Below, piece by piece: positions 18,602-26,285 of a stretch of 64,000 nucleotides of DNA. Origin of the DNA: Kordia periserrulae. Lineage in GTDB: Bacteria; Bacteroidota; Bacteroidia; Flavobacteriales; Flavobacteriaceae. The notes beneath the pieces are model-generated. The model searched no databases. It was given only the letters and a program-made list of their open reading frames with translations, and was not told where the DNA came from. The translations under genes and the position numbers were made by a program. Positions within the stretch are counted from its first letter, which is position 1, and each line of letters starts with the position of its first letter. The stretch spans positions 124,001-188,000 of the forward strand of contig NZ_QBKT01000001.1 of the NCBI RefSeq assembly GCF_003054265.1, in the 5' to 3' direction.

Positions 18602-19570
18602 ATGAAAAAAATCGTCTTTATCCTCTTGTGGACGAGTCTGCAATTGTGTGCGCAAAATTCACCAAACATTGCCTTTGAAAACAATTCAGCAACAGCCAAA
18701 ATTTTTATAGAACTTCCTGAATTTAAAAATATCAATCTACGTGATATTGCCATTTCGCCCAAGTATGATGAAATTTTCTTCACGCTTGACGCGCCTAAAA
18801 ATGCATTTCGAACCATTTTAACTTCCAAAAAAGTAAACGGACAATGGACCGCTTTTTCGATTGCTTCGTTTTCTGGAAACTACCACGATATTGAACCAGC
18901 TTTTTCTCCTGACGGGAAGAAGTTATTTTTTGCTTCTAAACGTCCTATTAATGTTGAAAAAACGCCTAAGAAAGATTATGACATTTGGTTTGTTACCAAA
19001 GAAAATGGTGTTTGGAAACATCCGACACGATTACCCGAAACTATCAATTCAGACCAAAACGAATATTATCCTTCTATCACAAATGACGGCGCTATTTATT
19101 TTACTGCTGAACGACCTGACGCAAAGGGAAAGGAAGATATTTACAAAAGTGAATTTAAAGACGGAAGCTATCAAACACCTGTAAGTTTAGGTACTGGCGT
19201 CAATACAAAAACGTATGAATACAATGCGTATGTGAGTCCCGATGAATCCTTTATTATTTTTGGTTCGTACGGTAGAAAAGGAAGTTTGGGTCGTGGTGAT
19301 TTGTACATTAGCTTTCGCAAAAATGCTGTTTGGCAAGACGCAATTCACTTAGGAAATTTCGTTAATTCCAATCAAATTGATTACTGTCCGTTTGTTACGT
19401 TTGATAAAAAATATTTCTTCTTTACCAGCGAAAAAAGTACGATTCAACCTGCATATAAAAACCTGAGTATGGAAAAATTGAAAGCAATTCTAAATGATGG
19501 AAGCAACGGAACTTCAAAAATTTACTATCTTTCGTTTGATAACTTATTAAAATCGCTTTCACTTGAATAG
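18602..19570 (+). CDS. Exported PD40 / WD40-like beta-propeller protein (TolB-like repeats)
   Basis: 322 residues with a signal peptide (ending LQLCAQ). The body holds several PD40-type propeller blades: DIEPAFSPDGKKLFFAS, NEYYPSITNDGAIYFTAER, EYNAYVSPDESFIIFGS and IDYCPFVTFDKKYFFFTSE. Such proteins act in the periplasm or at the outer membrane as binding scaffolds; the partner is unknown. The M15 peptidase gene begins inside its last codons, so the two are coupled and may act together in cell-wall biology (inference). Confidence 0.78.
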   Translation: MKKIVFILLWTSLQLCAQNSPNIAFENNSATAKIFIELPEFKNINLRDIAISPKYDEIFFTLDAPKNAFRTILTSKKVNGQWTAFSIASFSGNYHDIEPAFSPDGKKLFFASKRPINVEKTPKKDYDIWFVTKENGVWKHPTRLPETINSDQNEYYPSITNDGAIYFTAERPDAKGKEDIYKSEFKDGSYQTPVSLGTGVNTKTYEYNAYVSPDESFIIFGSYGRKGSLGRGDLYISFRKNAVWQDAIHLGNFVNSNQIDYCPFVTFDKKYFFFTSEKSTIQPAYKNLSMEKLKAILNDGSNGTSKIYYLSFDNLLKSLSLE

Positions 19571-20294
19571 AAAAGATTTCACAAAACTCTTAGGATTGGG
19601 CGCAGTGGCTTTACATAGCCTTCCCAGTTTCGCGTTTCAGCAACCACAATTACCTACTGAAGAATTGATTGGCAAAGGAAATCCGACCGTTTTTGGCGAT
19701 GGTTTTTCGTTGCGAAAAGAAGCCTATGATGCATTTGTAAACATGCGCGCTGCGGCTGCAAAAGATGGTTTTTATATTCATGTAGTGTCAAGTTACCGCA
19801 ATTATGCGCATCAAAATCGTATTTGGGAACGCAAGTACAAACGTTACACAACACAAGGATTATCGCCTGAAAAAGCGATTAAAAAAATCATTGCATATTC
19901 TACCATTCCAGGAACTTCCAGACACCATTGGGCAACTGATATTGACATTATTGATGCGAATGCAACGTACAGTGGCGATGCGTTGGTTCCAAAAAAATTT
20001 CACGGTGACGGACCGTTTTGCAAATTGCGTGAATGGTTAGAAAAAAACGCAAACTCCTTCGGTTTTTATATTGTTTACACTGACAAACACGACCGAAAAG
20101 GGTTTAAATATGAGCCGTGGCACTACAGTTATGCACCACTTTCCAAACCAATGCTAAAAGCGTATCGAGAATTAGACATCAAAACCATGCTACAAAAAGA
20201 AAAATTGATGGGCAGTACGCATTTCAGCGAAGCTTTTATCCATTCGTATATAAACGAAAATATTTTGGACATCAATCCTGAACTTTTATCGTAG
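19563..20294 (+). CDS. M15 family D-alanyl-D-alanine carboxypeptidase (VanY-like)
   Basis: Zinc carboxypeptidase of peptidoglycan, 243 residues. Zinc-site motifs are SRHHWATDIDI (the SxHxxGxAxD class motif with W in place of G) and EPWHYSY; the VVSSYRNYAHQNRIW segment is typical of VanY/DdcY proteins. It starts with TTG at 19563, overlapping the upstream stop by 8 bases; no ATG is available that keeps the N-terminus. That N-terminus (NRKDFTKLLGLGAVAL) looks like a Tat signal in which the twin arginine is R-K; tatA occurs nearby. Export to the periplasm fits its role. Confidence 0.83.
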   Translation: MNRKDFTKLLGLGAVALHSLPSFAFQQPQLPTEELIGKGNPTVFGDGFSLRKEAYDAFVNMRAAAAKDGFYIHVVSSYRNYAHQNRIWERKYKRYTTQGLSPEKAIKKIIAYSTIPGTSRHHWATDIDIIDANATYSGDALVPKKFHGDGPFCKLREWLEKNANSFGFYIVYTDKHDRKGFKYEPWHYSYAPLSKPMLKAYRELDIKTMLQKEKLMGSTHFSEAFIHSYINENILDINPELLS

Positions 20295-20333
20295 GTTTTG
20301 TACTTTTAAGAAACGCATCGTATTGACAGAATT

Positions 20334-21092
20334 ATGAGAGGAACTAATGTAAAAATCAGATTGTTGATTGGACTCGCCATTGTCGCTTTTGCTTTTTTTA
20401 AAAAATGTGCCAATCGTGAAATGAACGAATATACAGGTCGCACACAAACCATCAGTATGACCACCGAAGAAGAAATTGCGCTTGGGTTTCAAAATAGAGA
20501 AGCCATGGCGCGACAATATGGCGGTTTGTATCCTGATGCTGGCGCGCAAGCACGGGTAGATATGATTGGTGAAAAACTGGTAAACATGAGCATGGCAAAA
20601 GAATCGGGCTATCAATTTGAATTTCATTTGTTGGCGGACAATCGTTCTATAAACGCCTTTGCATTGCCTGGCGGACAAATTTTTATCACAAATGCACTTT
20701 ACAGCAAACTCGATGATGCACAATTGGCAGGCGTTCTCGGTCATGAAATTGGTCATGTGTTGGGAAGACATTCTGCGGAGCGCATTGCAGAATCTGATTT
20801 TTGGCAAACGGTCACTACAGGCGCTTCTGTTGGTGCTGATATGGGAAATATGGTCGGAAGCATCGGACAACAAAAATTACTAAAAAATGGACGTGAAGAT
20901 GAATTGGAAAGTGACAAACTTGGCGTAGCATTGATGATTTATGCAGGTTATGACCCTGAAGCTATGATTGAAGTGATGAAAATCTTGAAAGCTGCCGTAG
21001 GACCTAACAGAGTTCCTGAGTTTCAAAGTACACATCCCGATCCTGAAAATAGAATTCAGAAAATCAAAGAAGTAATTGAAGAGTATCAGTGA
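20334..21092 (+). CDS. M48 family metallopeptidase (periplasmic BepA/LoiP-like)
   Basis: Membrane-attached zinc peptidase, 252 residues. One N-terminal hydrophobic segment (about 8-22, IRLLIGLAIVAFAFF), then the catalytic motif HEIGH at 137-141 and the third ligand in DELESDKLGV (E192). SINAFALPGGQIFITNAL is the diagnostic M48 strand. A Cys follows the hydrophobic segment (KKCAN), so lipidation is possible but the lipobox is poor. The family handles quality control of envelope proteins. It starts 39 bases after the M15 gene on the same strand. Confidence 0.88.
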   Translation: MRGTNVKIRLLIGLAIVAFAFFKKCANREMNEYTGRTQTISMTTEEEIALGFQNREAMARQYGGLYPDAGAQARVDMIGEKLVNMSMAKESGYQFEFHLLADNRSINAFALPGGQIFITNALYSKLDDAQLAGVLGHEIGHVLGRHSAERIAESDFWQTVTTGASVGADMGNMVGSIGQQKLLKNGREDELESDKLGVALMIYAGYDPEAMIEVMKILKAAVGPNRVPEFQSTHPDPENRIQKIKEVIEEYQ

Positions 21093-21102
21093 TTTTTTTT
21101 GG

Positions 21103-21229
21103 GTGTTTGATGCTAGGTGTTAAGTGTTGGGTGTTGGGTCGCTTCGCTTTTTGTTTTTTTGTTTTTTGTTTTTCGTCGATTTGTCAATTCGTCTTGACTC
21201 TTGACTCTTGATTCTTGATTCTTGTTTCT
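21103..21229. repeat. Heptamer-mosaic intergenic repeat, locus 2
   Basis: Units in phase: GTGTTTG, ATGCTAG, GTGTTAA, GTGTTGG, GTGTTGG, then GTCGCTTCGCTTTTT, a T-rich spacer with GATTTGTCAATTCG, then CTTGACT, CTTGACT, CTTGATT, CTTGATT (21193 on). Same block order as the locus at 1341-1493. Confidence 0.85.
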
Positions 21230-21331
21230 CAATTAATCCCAAAAACCACTACCAAAACGGTGGTGAAACTGTAATTGATTGCGTGTTTTTCTCAGTATAT
21301 TCTGCCCATTAACCTTTTTAATTTTATAATC

Positions 21332-21508
21332 ATGAAGAAAAAAGTAAATCAATTACGATTAAACAAGAAACAAGTAAGCCTTTTAAATGCGGATGCTGTA
21401 AAAGGAGGATATCCTGTTAGATGGACAAATGCATGTCCTGAAGAAACCGTACAAATCACTATGTGCTATGGAGCCATTCGATGCCAAAAATGGCCAGAAC
21501 AACCATAA
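21332..21508 (+). CDS. RiPP-like precursor peptide (58 aa)
   Basis: Short peptide with the N-terminal leader MKKKVNQLRLNKKQVSLLN, which matches the LxLNKxxIS/VS leader of Bacteroidota ribosomal natural-product precursors, then a GG site (AVKGG) and a 32-residue core with three cysteines and four Thr/Ser (WTNACPEETVQITMCYGAIRC). The ATG at 21332 is preferred; an upstream in-frame ATG adds an unrelated hydrophobic stretch. It stands alone between repeat locus 2 and a strong terminator. No modification enzyme or transporter is next to it, so product and function are unknown. Confidence 0.65.
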   Translation: MKKKVNQLRLNKKQVSLLNADAVKGGYPVRWTNACPEETVQITMCYGAIRCQKWPEQP

Positions 21509-21522
21509 AATAATAATCTAAA

Positions 21523-21552
21523 AAAAGCCGTTTCCTCTCAGAAACGGCTTTT
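21523..21552. terminator. Bidirectional terminator
   Basis: AAAAGCCGTTTC pairs perfectly with GAAACGGCTTTT around a 6-base loop, with A and T runs outside. It lies between the converging RiPP-like and ankyrin genes. Confidence 0.82.
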
Positions 21553-21573
21553 TAATGTGAACTAATTTAGTGA

Positions 21574-21966
21574 TTATTTTGAAGCGTTCTCCAATACTTT
21601 CTTTGCGTCCAATGCTTTTGAAATTTTGGCATAATCGACAGCAGTGTGTCCTTGATTATCCTTAATATCTACTTTAGCACCATTTTCTAATAATAATTTG
21701 ATAATTTCAACTCGGTTAAAACGAGCTGCATACATTAACGGTGTTTTTCCATTGGATATTTTGTTGACATTCTCGCCAAATTGAATCATTTTCTTTACCG
21801 TTTCAAAATCGCCTTTTGCAATCGCAATACAAAACGAATTGACTTTAGTAACATTTGTTACTTTTACTTTGTACGTTTCAGTTGATTCGGTGTTCTTTTC
21901 AGTTGCGTTAGCCGTAGTGAATGATGCTCCTACTATAAGAGCCATCATAAAGATTGTTTTTCTCAT
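21574..21966 (-). CDS. Exported ankyrin-repeat protein
   Basis: 130 residues. Signal peptide (MRKTIFMMALIVGASFTTANA). Two full ankyrin repeats and a partial third are readable: NSFCIAIAKGDFETVKKMIQFG, then NGKTPLMYAARFNRVEIIKLLLENGA, then DNQGHTAVDYAKIS. Such small periplasmic ankyrin proteins bind other proteins; the partner is unknown. An ATG 14 codons upstream is in frame but would precede the signal peptide with a polar stretch, so 21966 is preferred. Confidence 0.82.
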   Translation of the reverse strand: MRKTIFMMALIVGASFTTANATEKNTESTETYKVKVTNVTKVNSFCIAIAKGDFETVKKMIQFGENVNKISNGKTPLMYAARFNRVEIIKLLLENGAKVDIKDNQGHTAVDYAKISKALDAKKVLENASK

Positions 21967-22100
21967 AATGTTGTTGTTTTTTAATTGATGATTACATGAC
22001 CTTTTCAAAACTGGTCACACCAAATAGACGACACTTCTCAAAAAATGTTGCAACAAAAATTCAATTATAACACTTCCTTAACTATTTGCTATCAAATCTG

Positions 22101-22158
22101 TTAAGACGCTCTTAATTTCTTAAATCACATTAAGATTTTATACAGAGATTCTTAAGAA
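22101..22158. promoter_or_regulatory. Array of TTAAGA / TCTTAA half-sites
   Basis: TTAAGA-CGC-TCTTAA (22101-22115) is a perfect 15-base palindrome. A TCTTAA at 22118-22123 and a TTAAGA at 22130-22135 form a second, outward-facing pair with 6-base spacing, and TTCTTAAGAA (22149-22158) is a third perfect palindrome. Repeated half-sites of this kind look like binding sites for a dimeric regulator of gpmI or of the ankyrin gene; no regulator can be named. Confidence 0.45.
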
Positions 22159-22247
22159 TTGTTTAATAATTTTTTTTTGACGCTTTTACAGAAAAAACAG
22201 TCTTTTACTGTGAATTTGATAATCCCATACAAAAAAACCGCGTTTTT

Positions 22248-22255
22248 TAGGTTTG
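22248..22255 (+). promoter_or_regulatory. Candidate -7 promoter box for gpmI
   Basis: TAGGTTTG matches TAnnTTTG, 56 bases before the gpmI ATG; the palindrome at 22257-22275 would fall on the transcription start. Confidence 0.4.
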
Positions 22256-22256
22256 C

Positions 22257-22275
22257 ATTGTGTTATGTACACAAT
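22257..22275. promoter_or_regulatory. Palindrome at the presumed gpmI transcription start
   Basis: ATTGTGT and ACACAAT flank a 5-base spacer. It abuts the -7 box, so it may be an operator or a 5' mRNA hairpin. Confidence 0.35.
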
Positions 22276-22311
22276 TACACTTATTTTTATTTTTTTAAAA
22301 AATTATATCGC

Positions 22312-23829
22312 ATGAATAAGAAAGTCATTTTAATGATTTTAGACGGATGGGGAAAATCGCCCGATCCAAAAGTTTCTGCCATTGCCAACGCCAATGTTCC
22401 GTTTATCAATAGTTTATACACGAACTATCCAAATGCCAATTTATTGACCGACGGCATGAATGTAGGTTTGCCTGATGGTCAAATGGGAAATAGTGAAGTT
22501 GGACACATGAATTTGGGTGCAGGACGCATTGTATATCAAGATTTAGCTAAAATTAATTTAGCCATTCAAAATAGCACTTTAAAGGACGAAGTGGTTCTAA
22601 AAAATGCCTTGCAACACGCCAAAGAACGCAACAAAGCTGTTCACTTATTAGGACTTGTTTCCGATGGTGGTGTGCATTCGCACATCAAACATTTAGAAGG
22701 TTTGGTACAAATTACGCACAGTTATGATTTGGACAATGTGTTTATACATGCTTTTACCGATGGTAGAGATGTCGATCCGAAATCTGGGAAAGGTTTTATT
22801 GCGCAAACAGAAGCATTCTGCCAAAAAGCAACTGCCAAACTCGCAACTGTTACAGGACGCTATTATGCGATGGACCGTGACAAACGTTGGGAACGTGTAC
22901 AATTGGCATACAACGCGCTCGTTCACGGACAAGGAAAACTGAGTTCCAACGCCACACAAAGCATTCAAGAAAGTTACGATGTTGGTGTCACGGACGAGTT
23001 CATCAAACCGATTGTAATGACAGATGAAAATGGACAACCAATTGCAAAGATTCAAGCTGATGACGTGGTGATCTTTTTTAATTTTAGAACCGATCGCGGG
23101 CGTCAATTGACAGAAGCCTTATCGCAAAAAGACTTTCCAGAATTTGGCATGAAAAAACTGCCGTTGTATTACGTAACGATGACCAATTACGATGCTTCTT
23201 TTGAAGGAATTCATGTCGTATTCAACAAAGAAAACATCAAGGACACACTTGGAGAAGTATTGGCAAAACATGGAAAAAAACAAATTCGTATTGCGGAAAC
23301 TGAAAAATATCCGCATGTGACGTTTTTCTTTAATGGCGGACAAGAAACACCGTTTGAAGGAGAAGAACGCATTTTATGTCCATCACCAAAAGTAGCTACG
23401 TACGATTTAAAACCCGAAATGAGCGCATACGAAATTCGCGATAAAATTATTCCTGAGTTGAAAAAAGAAGTGGCAGATTTTGTTTGTTTAAACTTTGCCA
23501 ATCCAGATATGGTGGGTCATACGGGCGACTTTCAAGCTGCCGTAAAAGCCTGTGAAGTAGTTGATACTTGTGCAAAAGCCATCATAGAAACGGCACAAAA
23601 GCACGGGTATAGCACCATTGTGATTGCCGACCATGGAAATTGCGATACGATGATCAATCCTGACGGAAGTCCAAACACCGCGCACACAACCAATCCTGTG
23701 CCAATTATTTTGGTCGATGAAGACATCAAACAGGTACACGATGGTGTTTTGGGCGACATTGCACCGACCATCTTACAAATGATTGGAATTCCACAACCTA
23801 AATTAATGACACAAAAATCGCTTATTTAA
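22312..23829 (+). CDS. gpmI: 2,3-bisphosphoglycerate-independent phosphoglycerate mutase
   Basis: Glycolytic/gluconeogenic enzyme that interconverts 3- and 2-phosphoglycerate with two Mn ions. 505 residues, standard length. Alkaline-phosphatase-type metal sites: D11 in MILDGWGKS, nucleophile S61 in MGNSEVGHMNLGAGR, and late ligands in ANPDMVGHTGDF and IADHGNCD. The ATG at 22312 (MNKKVILMILDGWG) is the family start; the frame is open 51 codons further upstream, but that stretch is Phe-rich and includes the promoter palindrome. Its stop overlaps the start of the next gene by one base (TAATG). Confidence 0.96.
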   Translation: MNKKVILMILDGWGKSPDPKVSAIANANVPFINSLYTNYPNANLLTDGMNVGLPDGQMGNSEVGHMNLGAGRIVYQDLAKINLAIQNSTLKDEVVLKNALQHAKERNKAVHLLGLVSDGGVHSHIKHLEGLVQITHSYDLDNVFIHAFTDGRDVDPKSGKGFIAQTEAFCQKATAKLATVTGRYYAMDRDKRWERVQLAYNALVHGQGKLSSNATQSIQESYDVGVTDEFIKPIVMTDENGQPIAKIQADDVVIFFNFRTDRGRQLTEALSQKDFPEFGMKKLPLYYVTMTNYDASFEGIHVVFNKENIKDTLGEVLAKHGKKQIRIAETEKYPHVTFFFNGGQETPFEGEERILCPSPKVATYDLKPEMSAYEIRDKIIPELKKEVADFVCLNFANPDMVGHTGDFQAAVKACEVVDTCAKAIIETAQKHGYSTIVIADHGNCDTMINPDGSPNTAHTTNPVPIILVDEDIKQVHDGVLGDIAPTILQMIGIPQPKLMTQKSLI

Positions 23830-24425
23830 TGACGCAAAAACTTTTAATTATTACTGCTTTTTTATGTTGTTTACATGTTAAAGCTCAAGAAAATCTTTCC
23901 TATGGAGTTTCTGTAGGGACAAATGTATATTCAATGCTCACTGATAGAAACACAAGCTTTAATTCAAATGGTTCGTTTTCCATTCCTGAATATGCGGGAT
24001 TATATATAGGAGCATACGGAAATTATCAATTAAACAATCATTTTGGTGTTGTTGCTGACGTTGCTTATGAGCAGCGGACTATTGATATTGTCCCAAGAGT
24101 AAAACTGAGTTTTATAAGTATTAGTCCAAAAGTAAAATTTGATGTTAACGGAAGTTATAATCAAGGTTTTTATCTAAAATCAGGATTGCGCTATTCGATG
24201 CTCACTACTGCGGAAACTTCTGATGGAGGTATCGATGTAAAAGAAGCTTATAAAAATGGGCTTTTCAGTTTAAATTTTGGAATGGGAACTGATTTTGCAA
24301 ATATTTTAGGTTTAGAATTAATTTTCGACTATTCCCTTGCAGATGCTTTTGATGTAGACGTAAAATCCAAACTATTAGGTGCATACGCACTTTTAACAGT
24401 TGATATTGAAAAACTTATTAAATAA
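23829..24425 (+). CDS. Outer-membrane beta-barrel protein (porin-like, OmpA/OprF-size barrel)
   Basis: 198 residues with a signal peptide (ending LHVKAQ). Alternating hydrophobic strands (YAGLYIGAYGNYQLNNHFGVVADVAYEQR, FYLKSGLRYSML, LFSLNFGMGTDF) end in a final strand YALLTVDIEKLIK, the build of an eight-stranded outer-membrane barrel. Translationally coupled to gpmI (one-base overlap) and followed at once by a thioredoxin-like lipoprotein. No specific function can be read. Confidence 0.72.
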   Translation: MTQKLLIITAFLCCLHVKAQENLSYGVSVGTNVYSMLTDRNTSFNSNGSFSIPEYAGLYIGAYGNYQLNNHFGVVADVAYEQRTIDIVPRVKLSFISISPKVKFDVNGSYNQGFYLKSGLRYSMLTTAETSDGGIDVKEAYKNGLFSLNFGMGTDFANILGLELIFDYSLADAFDVDVKSKLLGAYALLTVDIEKLIK

Positions 24426-24431
24426 ATGTTC

Positions 24432-25013
24432 ATGAAAAAATTAAGCTATATCCTAATCGCACTTGTATTTTTTGCGTGTAAAGACGGAAAAAAGACAAAT
24501 TCGACAGAAAATACCGAAGACAAAAAAGAAATTGAAATCACCAAAGAAGTGATTAACGAAGAAGAAGAAGCATTGCCAATTATTGTAGGTACGCAAACGC
24601 GCGAAGCCATTTCTTCCGAACCGTACGACAGTTGGTTTGCGCCTACGTACGCAACCTATCCTGTAGATAAAGAAACTGCAGAAAAAGTACAACCGTTGAT
24701 GACAGATGTAAGCGTGAAAATTTTTATGGGAACTTGGTGCGAAGACAGTCAACGCGAAGTGCCGCAGTTTTACAAAATTTTGGACAAAATGAACATCAGT
24801 AATGACATCATCACATTAATCACAGTTGATGAAGACAAAACGACTCCTGAAAATTTAGAAGAAGGATTGAACATCACCAACGTGCCAACATTTATCTTTT
24901 ACAAAGACGGAAAAGAAATCAATCGTATTGTGGAGTCGCCTGTAACTTCTTTAGAAAAAGACATGCTGAGTATTTTATCTGGCGAAGACTATACCCACAT
25001 CTATGCTGAATAG
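24432..25013 (+). CDS. Thioredoxin-like lipoprotein with a single-Cys active site
   Basis: 193 residues. Lipoprotein signal (LSYILIALVFFAC, Cys 14), a Lys/Glu-rich linker, then a thioredoxin fold from about residue 75. The active site reads GTWCEDSQRE: the usual CxxC is C-E-D-S, leaving one catalytic Cys. The cis-Pro loop is ITNVPTFIFYKDGKE. Monothiol sites of this type are seen in thioredoxin-family proteins of Bacteroidota and argue for isomerase, glutathionylation-like or non-redox roles (inference). An ATG two codons upstream (24426) is an equal alternative start. In one run with gpmI and the barrel gene. Confidence 0.78.
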   Translation: MKKLSYILIALVFFACKDGKKTNSTENTEDKKEIEITKEVINEEEEALPIIVGTQTREAISSEPYDSWFAPTYATYPVDKETAEKVQPLMTDVSVKIFMGTWCEDSQREVPQFYKILDKMNISNDIITLITVDEDKTTPENLEEGLNITNVPTFIFYKDGKEINRIVESPVTSLEKDMLSILSGEDYTHIYAE

Positions 25014-25027
25014 TTGGTAATTCTTTG

Positions 25028-25035
25028 TAGCTTTG
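25028..25035 (+). promoter_or_regulatory. Candidate -7 promoter box for the HAD-map pair
   Basis: TAGCTTTG matches TAnnTTTG; the ATG at 25057 lies 21 bases downstream. Confidence 0.42.
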
Positions 25036-25056
25036 CAGGCACAAAATGGAAGTGGA

Positions 25057-25467
25057 ATGATTGTGAAAGAAAGCTTACTGATTGCTATTGATTTTGACGG
25101 TACTATTGTTGATGATGGGTATCCTAAAATTGGATCGCCCAAAATTTTTGCATTTGAAACTATGAAACGCTTGCAGCAAGATGGACATCGGCTTATTTTA
25201 TGGACCTACAGAAGCGGTAGAAAATTGGAAGAAGCTGTTCAATTCTGTGCTGATAATGGTATTGAATTTTATGCGGTAAATAGCAGTTATCCTGAAGAAG
25301 TATTTGATGGAAAAGTAAGTAGAAAAATCAACGCTGACTATTTTATTGACGATAGAAATATTGGTGGATTTATTGGTTGGGGAAAAGTATATCAAATCCT
25401 TACAAACGAATCACCAGACGAAAAATTAACAAAGAAAAAAGGATTGTTTTCCTTTCTGAAGAGATGA
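25057..25467 (+). CDS. HAD-family hydrolase (BT0820-type phosphatase)
   Basis: Small haloacid-dehalogenase phosphatase, 136 residues without a large cap. Motif I is AIDFDGTIVDD (Asp nucleophile), motif II near ILWTYRSGR, and the acidic motif IV is YFIDDRNIGG. This matches the one-domain HAD group typified by Bacteroides BT0820. Substrate unknown. The ATG at 25057 (MIVKESLL) follows a promoter box; a TTG at 25033 is in frame but would overlap the box. The stop overlaps the map start (ATGA). Confidence 0.82.
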   Translation: MIVKESLLIAIDFDGTIVDDGYPKIGSPKIFAFETMKRLQQDGHRLILWTYRSGRKLEEAVQFCADNGIEFYAVNSSYPEEVFDGKVSRKINADYFIDDRNIGGFIGWGKVYQILTNESPDEKLTKKKGLFSFLKR

Positions 25468-26270
25468 TTATACCAAAAACACGAGAAGAAATTGAATTGA
25501 TGCGCGAAAGTGCGTTGATTGTCTCCAAAACGTTAGGAATGTTGGCCAGCGAAATTAAACCTGGCGTAACTTCGTTATATTTAGATAAATTGGCGGAAGA
25601 ATTTATCCGCGATCATGGTGCGATTCCTGGATTTTTAGGCTTATACGATTTTCCAAATACGCTGTGTATGAGCCCAAATGCACAAGTCGTTCACGGAATT
25701 CCAAACAACGAACCGTTGCAAGAAGGTGATATTATTTCCATCGATTGTGGCGCAATTAAGAATGAATTCTACGGCGATCATGCCTACACGTTTCCTGTCG
25801 GCGAAATTGCTCCCGAAATGGAAAAGCTATTAACAGTTACAAAAGAATCTTTGTATGTAGGTATCCGCGAGTTCAAAGCTGGAAATCGCGTAGGCGATGT
25901 TGGTTTTGCCATTCAAAAGCACTGTGAAGCACACGGATATGGTGTGGTTCGTGATTTGGTAGGTCACGGATTGGGACGTAAAATGCACGAAGACCCTAAC
26001 ATGCCAAACTACGGACGTCGTGGACGTGGAAAGAAATTTATTGAAGGTATGGTTGTTGCCATTGAACCGATGATTAATATGGGCGTAAAAGAAATTAAGT
26101 TTTTACGTGATGGCTGGACTGTGTTGACGAAAGACGGAAAACCAAGTGCACATTTTGAACACGATGTAGCCTTAGTCAACGGAAAACCTGAATTGTTGTC
26201 TACCTTCAAATATATTTATGAAGCGTTGGGCATTGAAAGTAATGAAGAAGACGAATTCAGACAAGCGTAG
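25464..26270 (+). CDS. map: Type I methionine aminopeptidase
   Basis: Removes the initiator methionine from nascent proteins. 268 residues. All five metal ligands are readable: D94 (IDCGA), D105 (YGDHAYTF), H168 (VGHGLGRKMHED), E201 (AIEPMI) and E232 (HFEHDVAL), with the substrate His77 in VVHGIP. The ATG at 25464 overlaps the HAD stop by four bases, a coupled pair; the frame is open upstream, but that part reads through the HAD gene. A methyltransferase gene follows 15 bases later. Confidence 0.95.
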   Translation: MIIPKTREEIELMRESALIVSKTLGMLASEIKPGVTSLYLDKLAEEFIRDHGAIPGFLGLYDFPNTLCMSPNAQVVHGIPNNEPLQEGDIISIDCGAIKNEFYGDHAYTFPVGEIAPEMEKLLTVTKESLYVGIREFKAGNRVGDVGFAIQKHCEAHGYGVVRDLVGHGLGRKMHEDPNMPNYGRRGRGKKFIEGMVVAIEPMINMGVKEIKFLRDGWTVLTKDGKPSAHFEHDVALVNGKPELLSTFKYIYEALGIESNEEDEFRQA

Positions 26271-26285
26271 CTAGCAAATACATTG

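Larger units (their letters stand above)
21967..22311. other. 345-base gap between ankyrin gene and gpmI: AT-rich control region
   Basis: Divergent intergenic region with no believable gene. It holds the TTAAGA/TCTTAA half-site array (22101-22158), a TAGGTTTG promoter box (22248-22255) and a 19-base palindrome (22257-22275) on the gpmI side. Confidence 0.6.
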
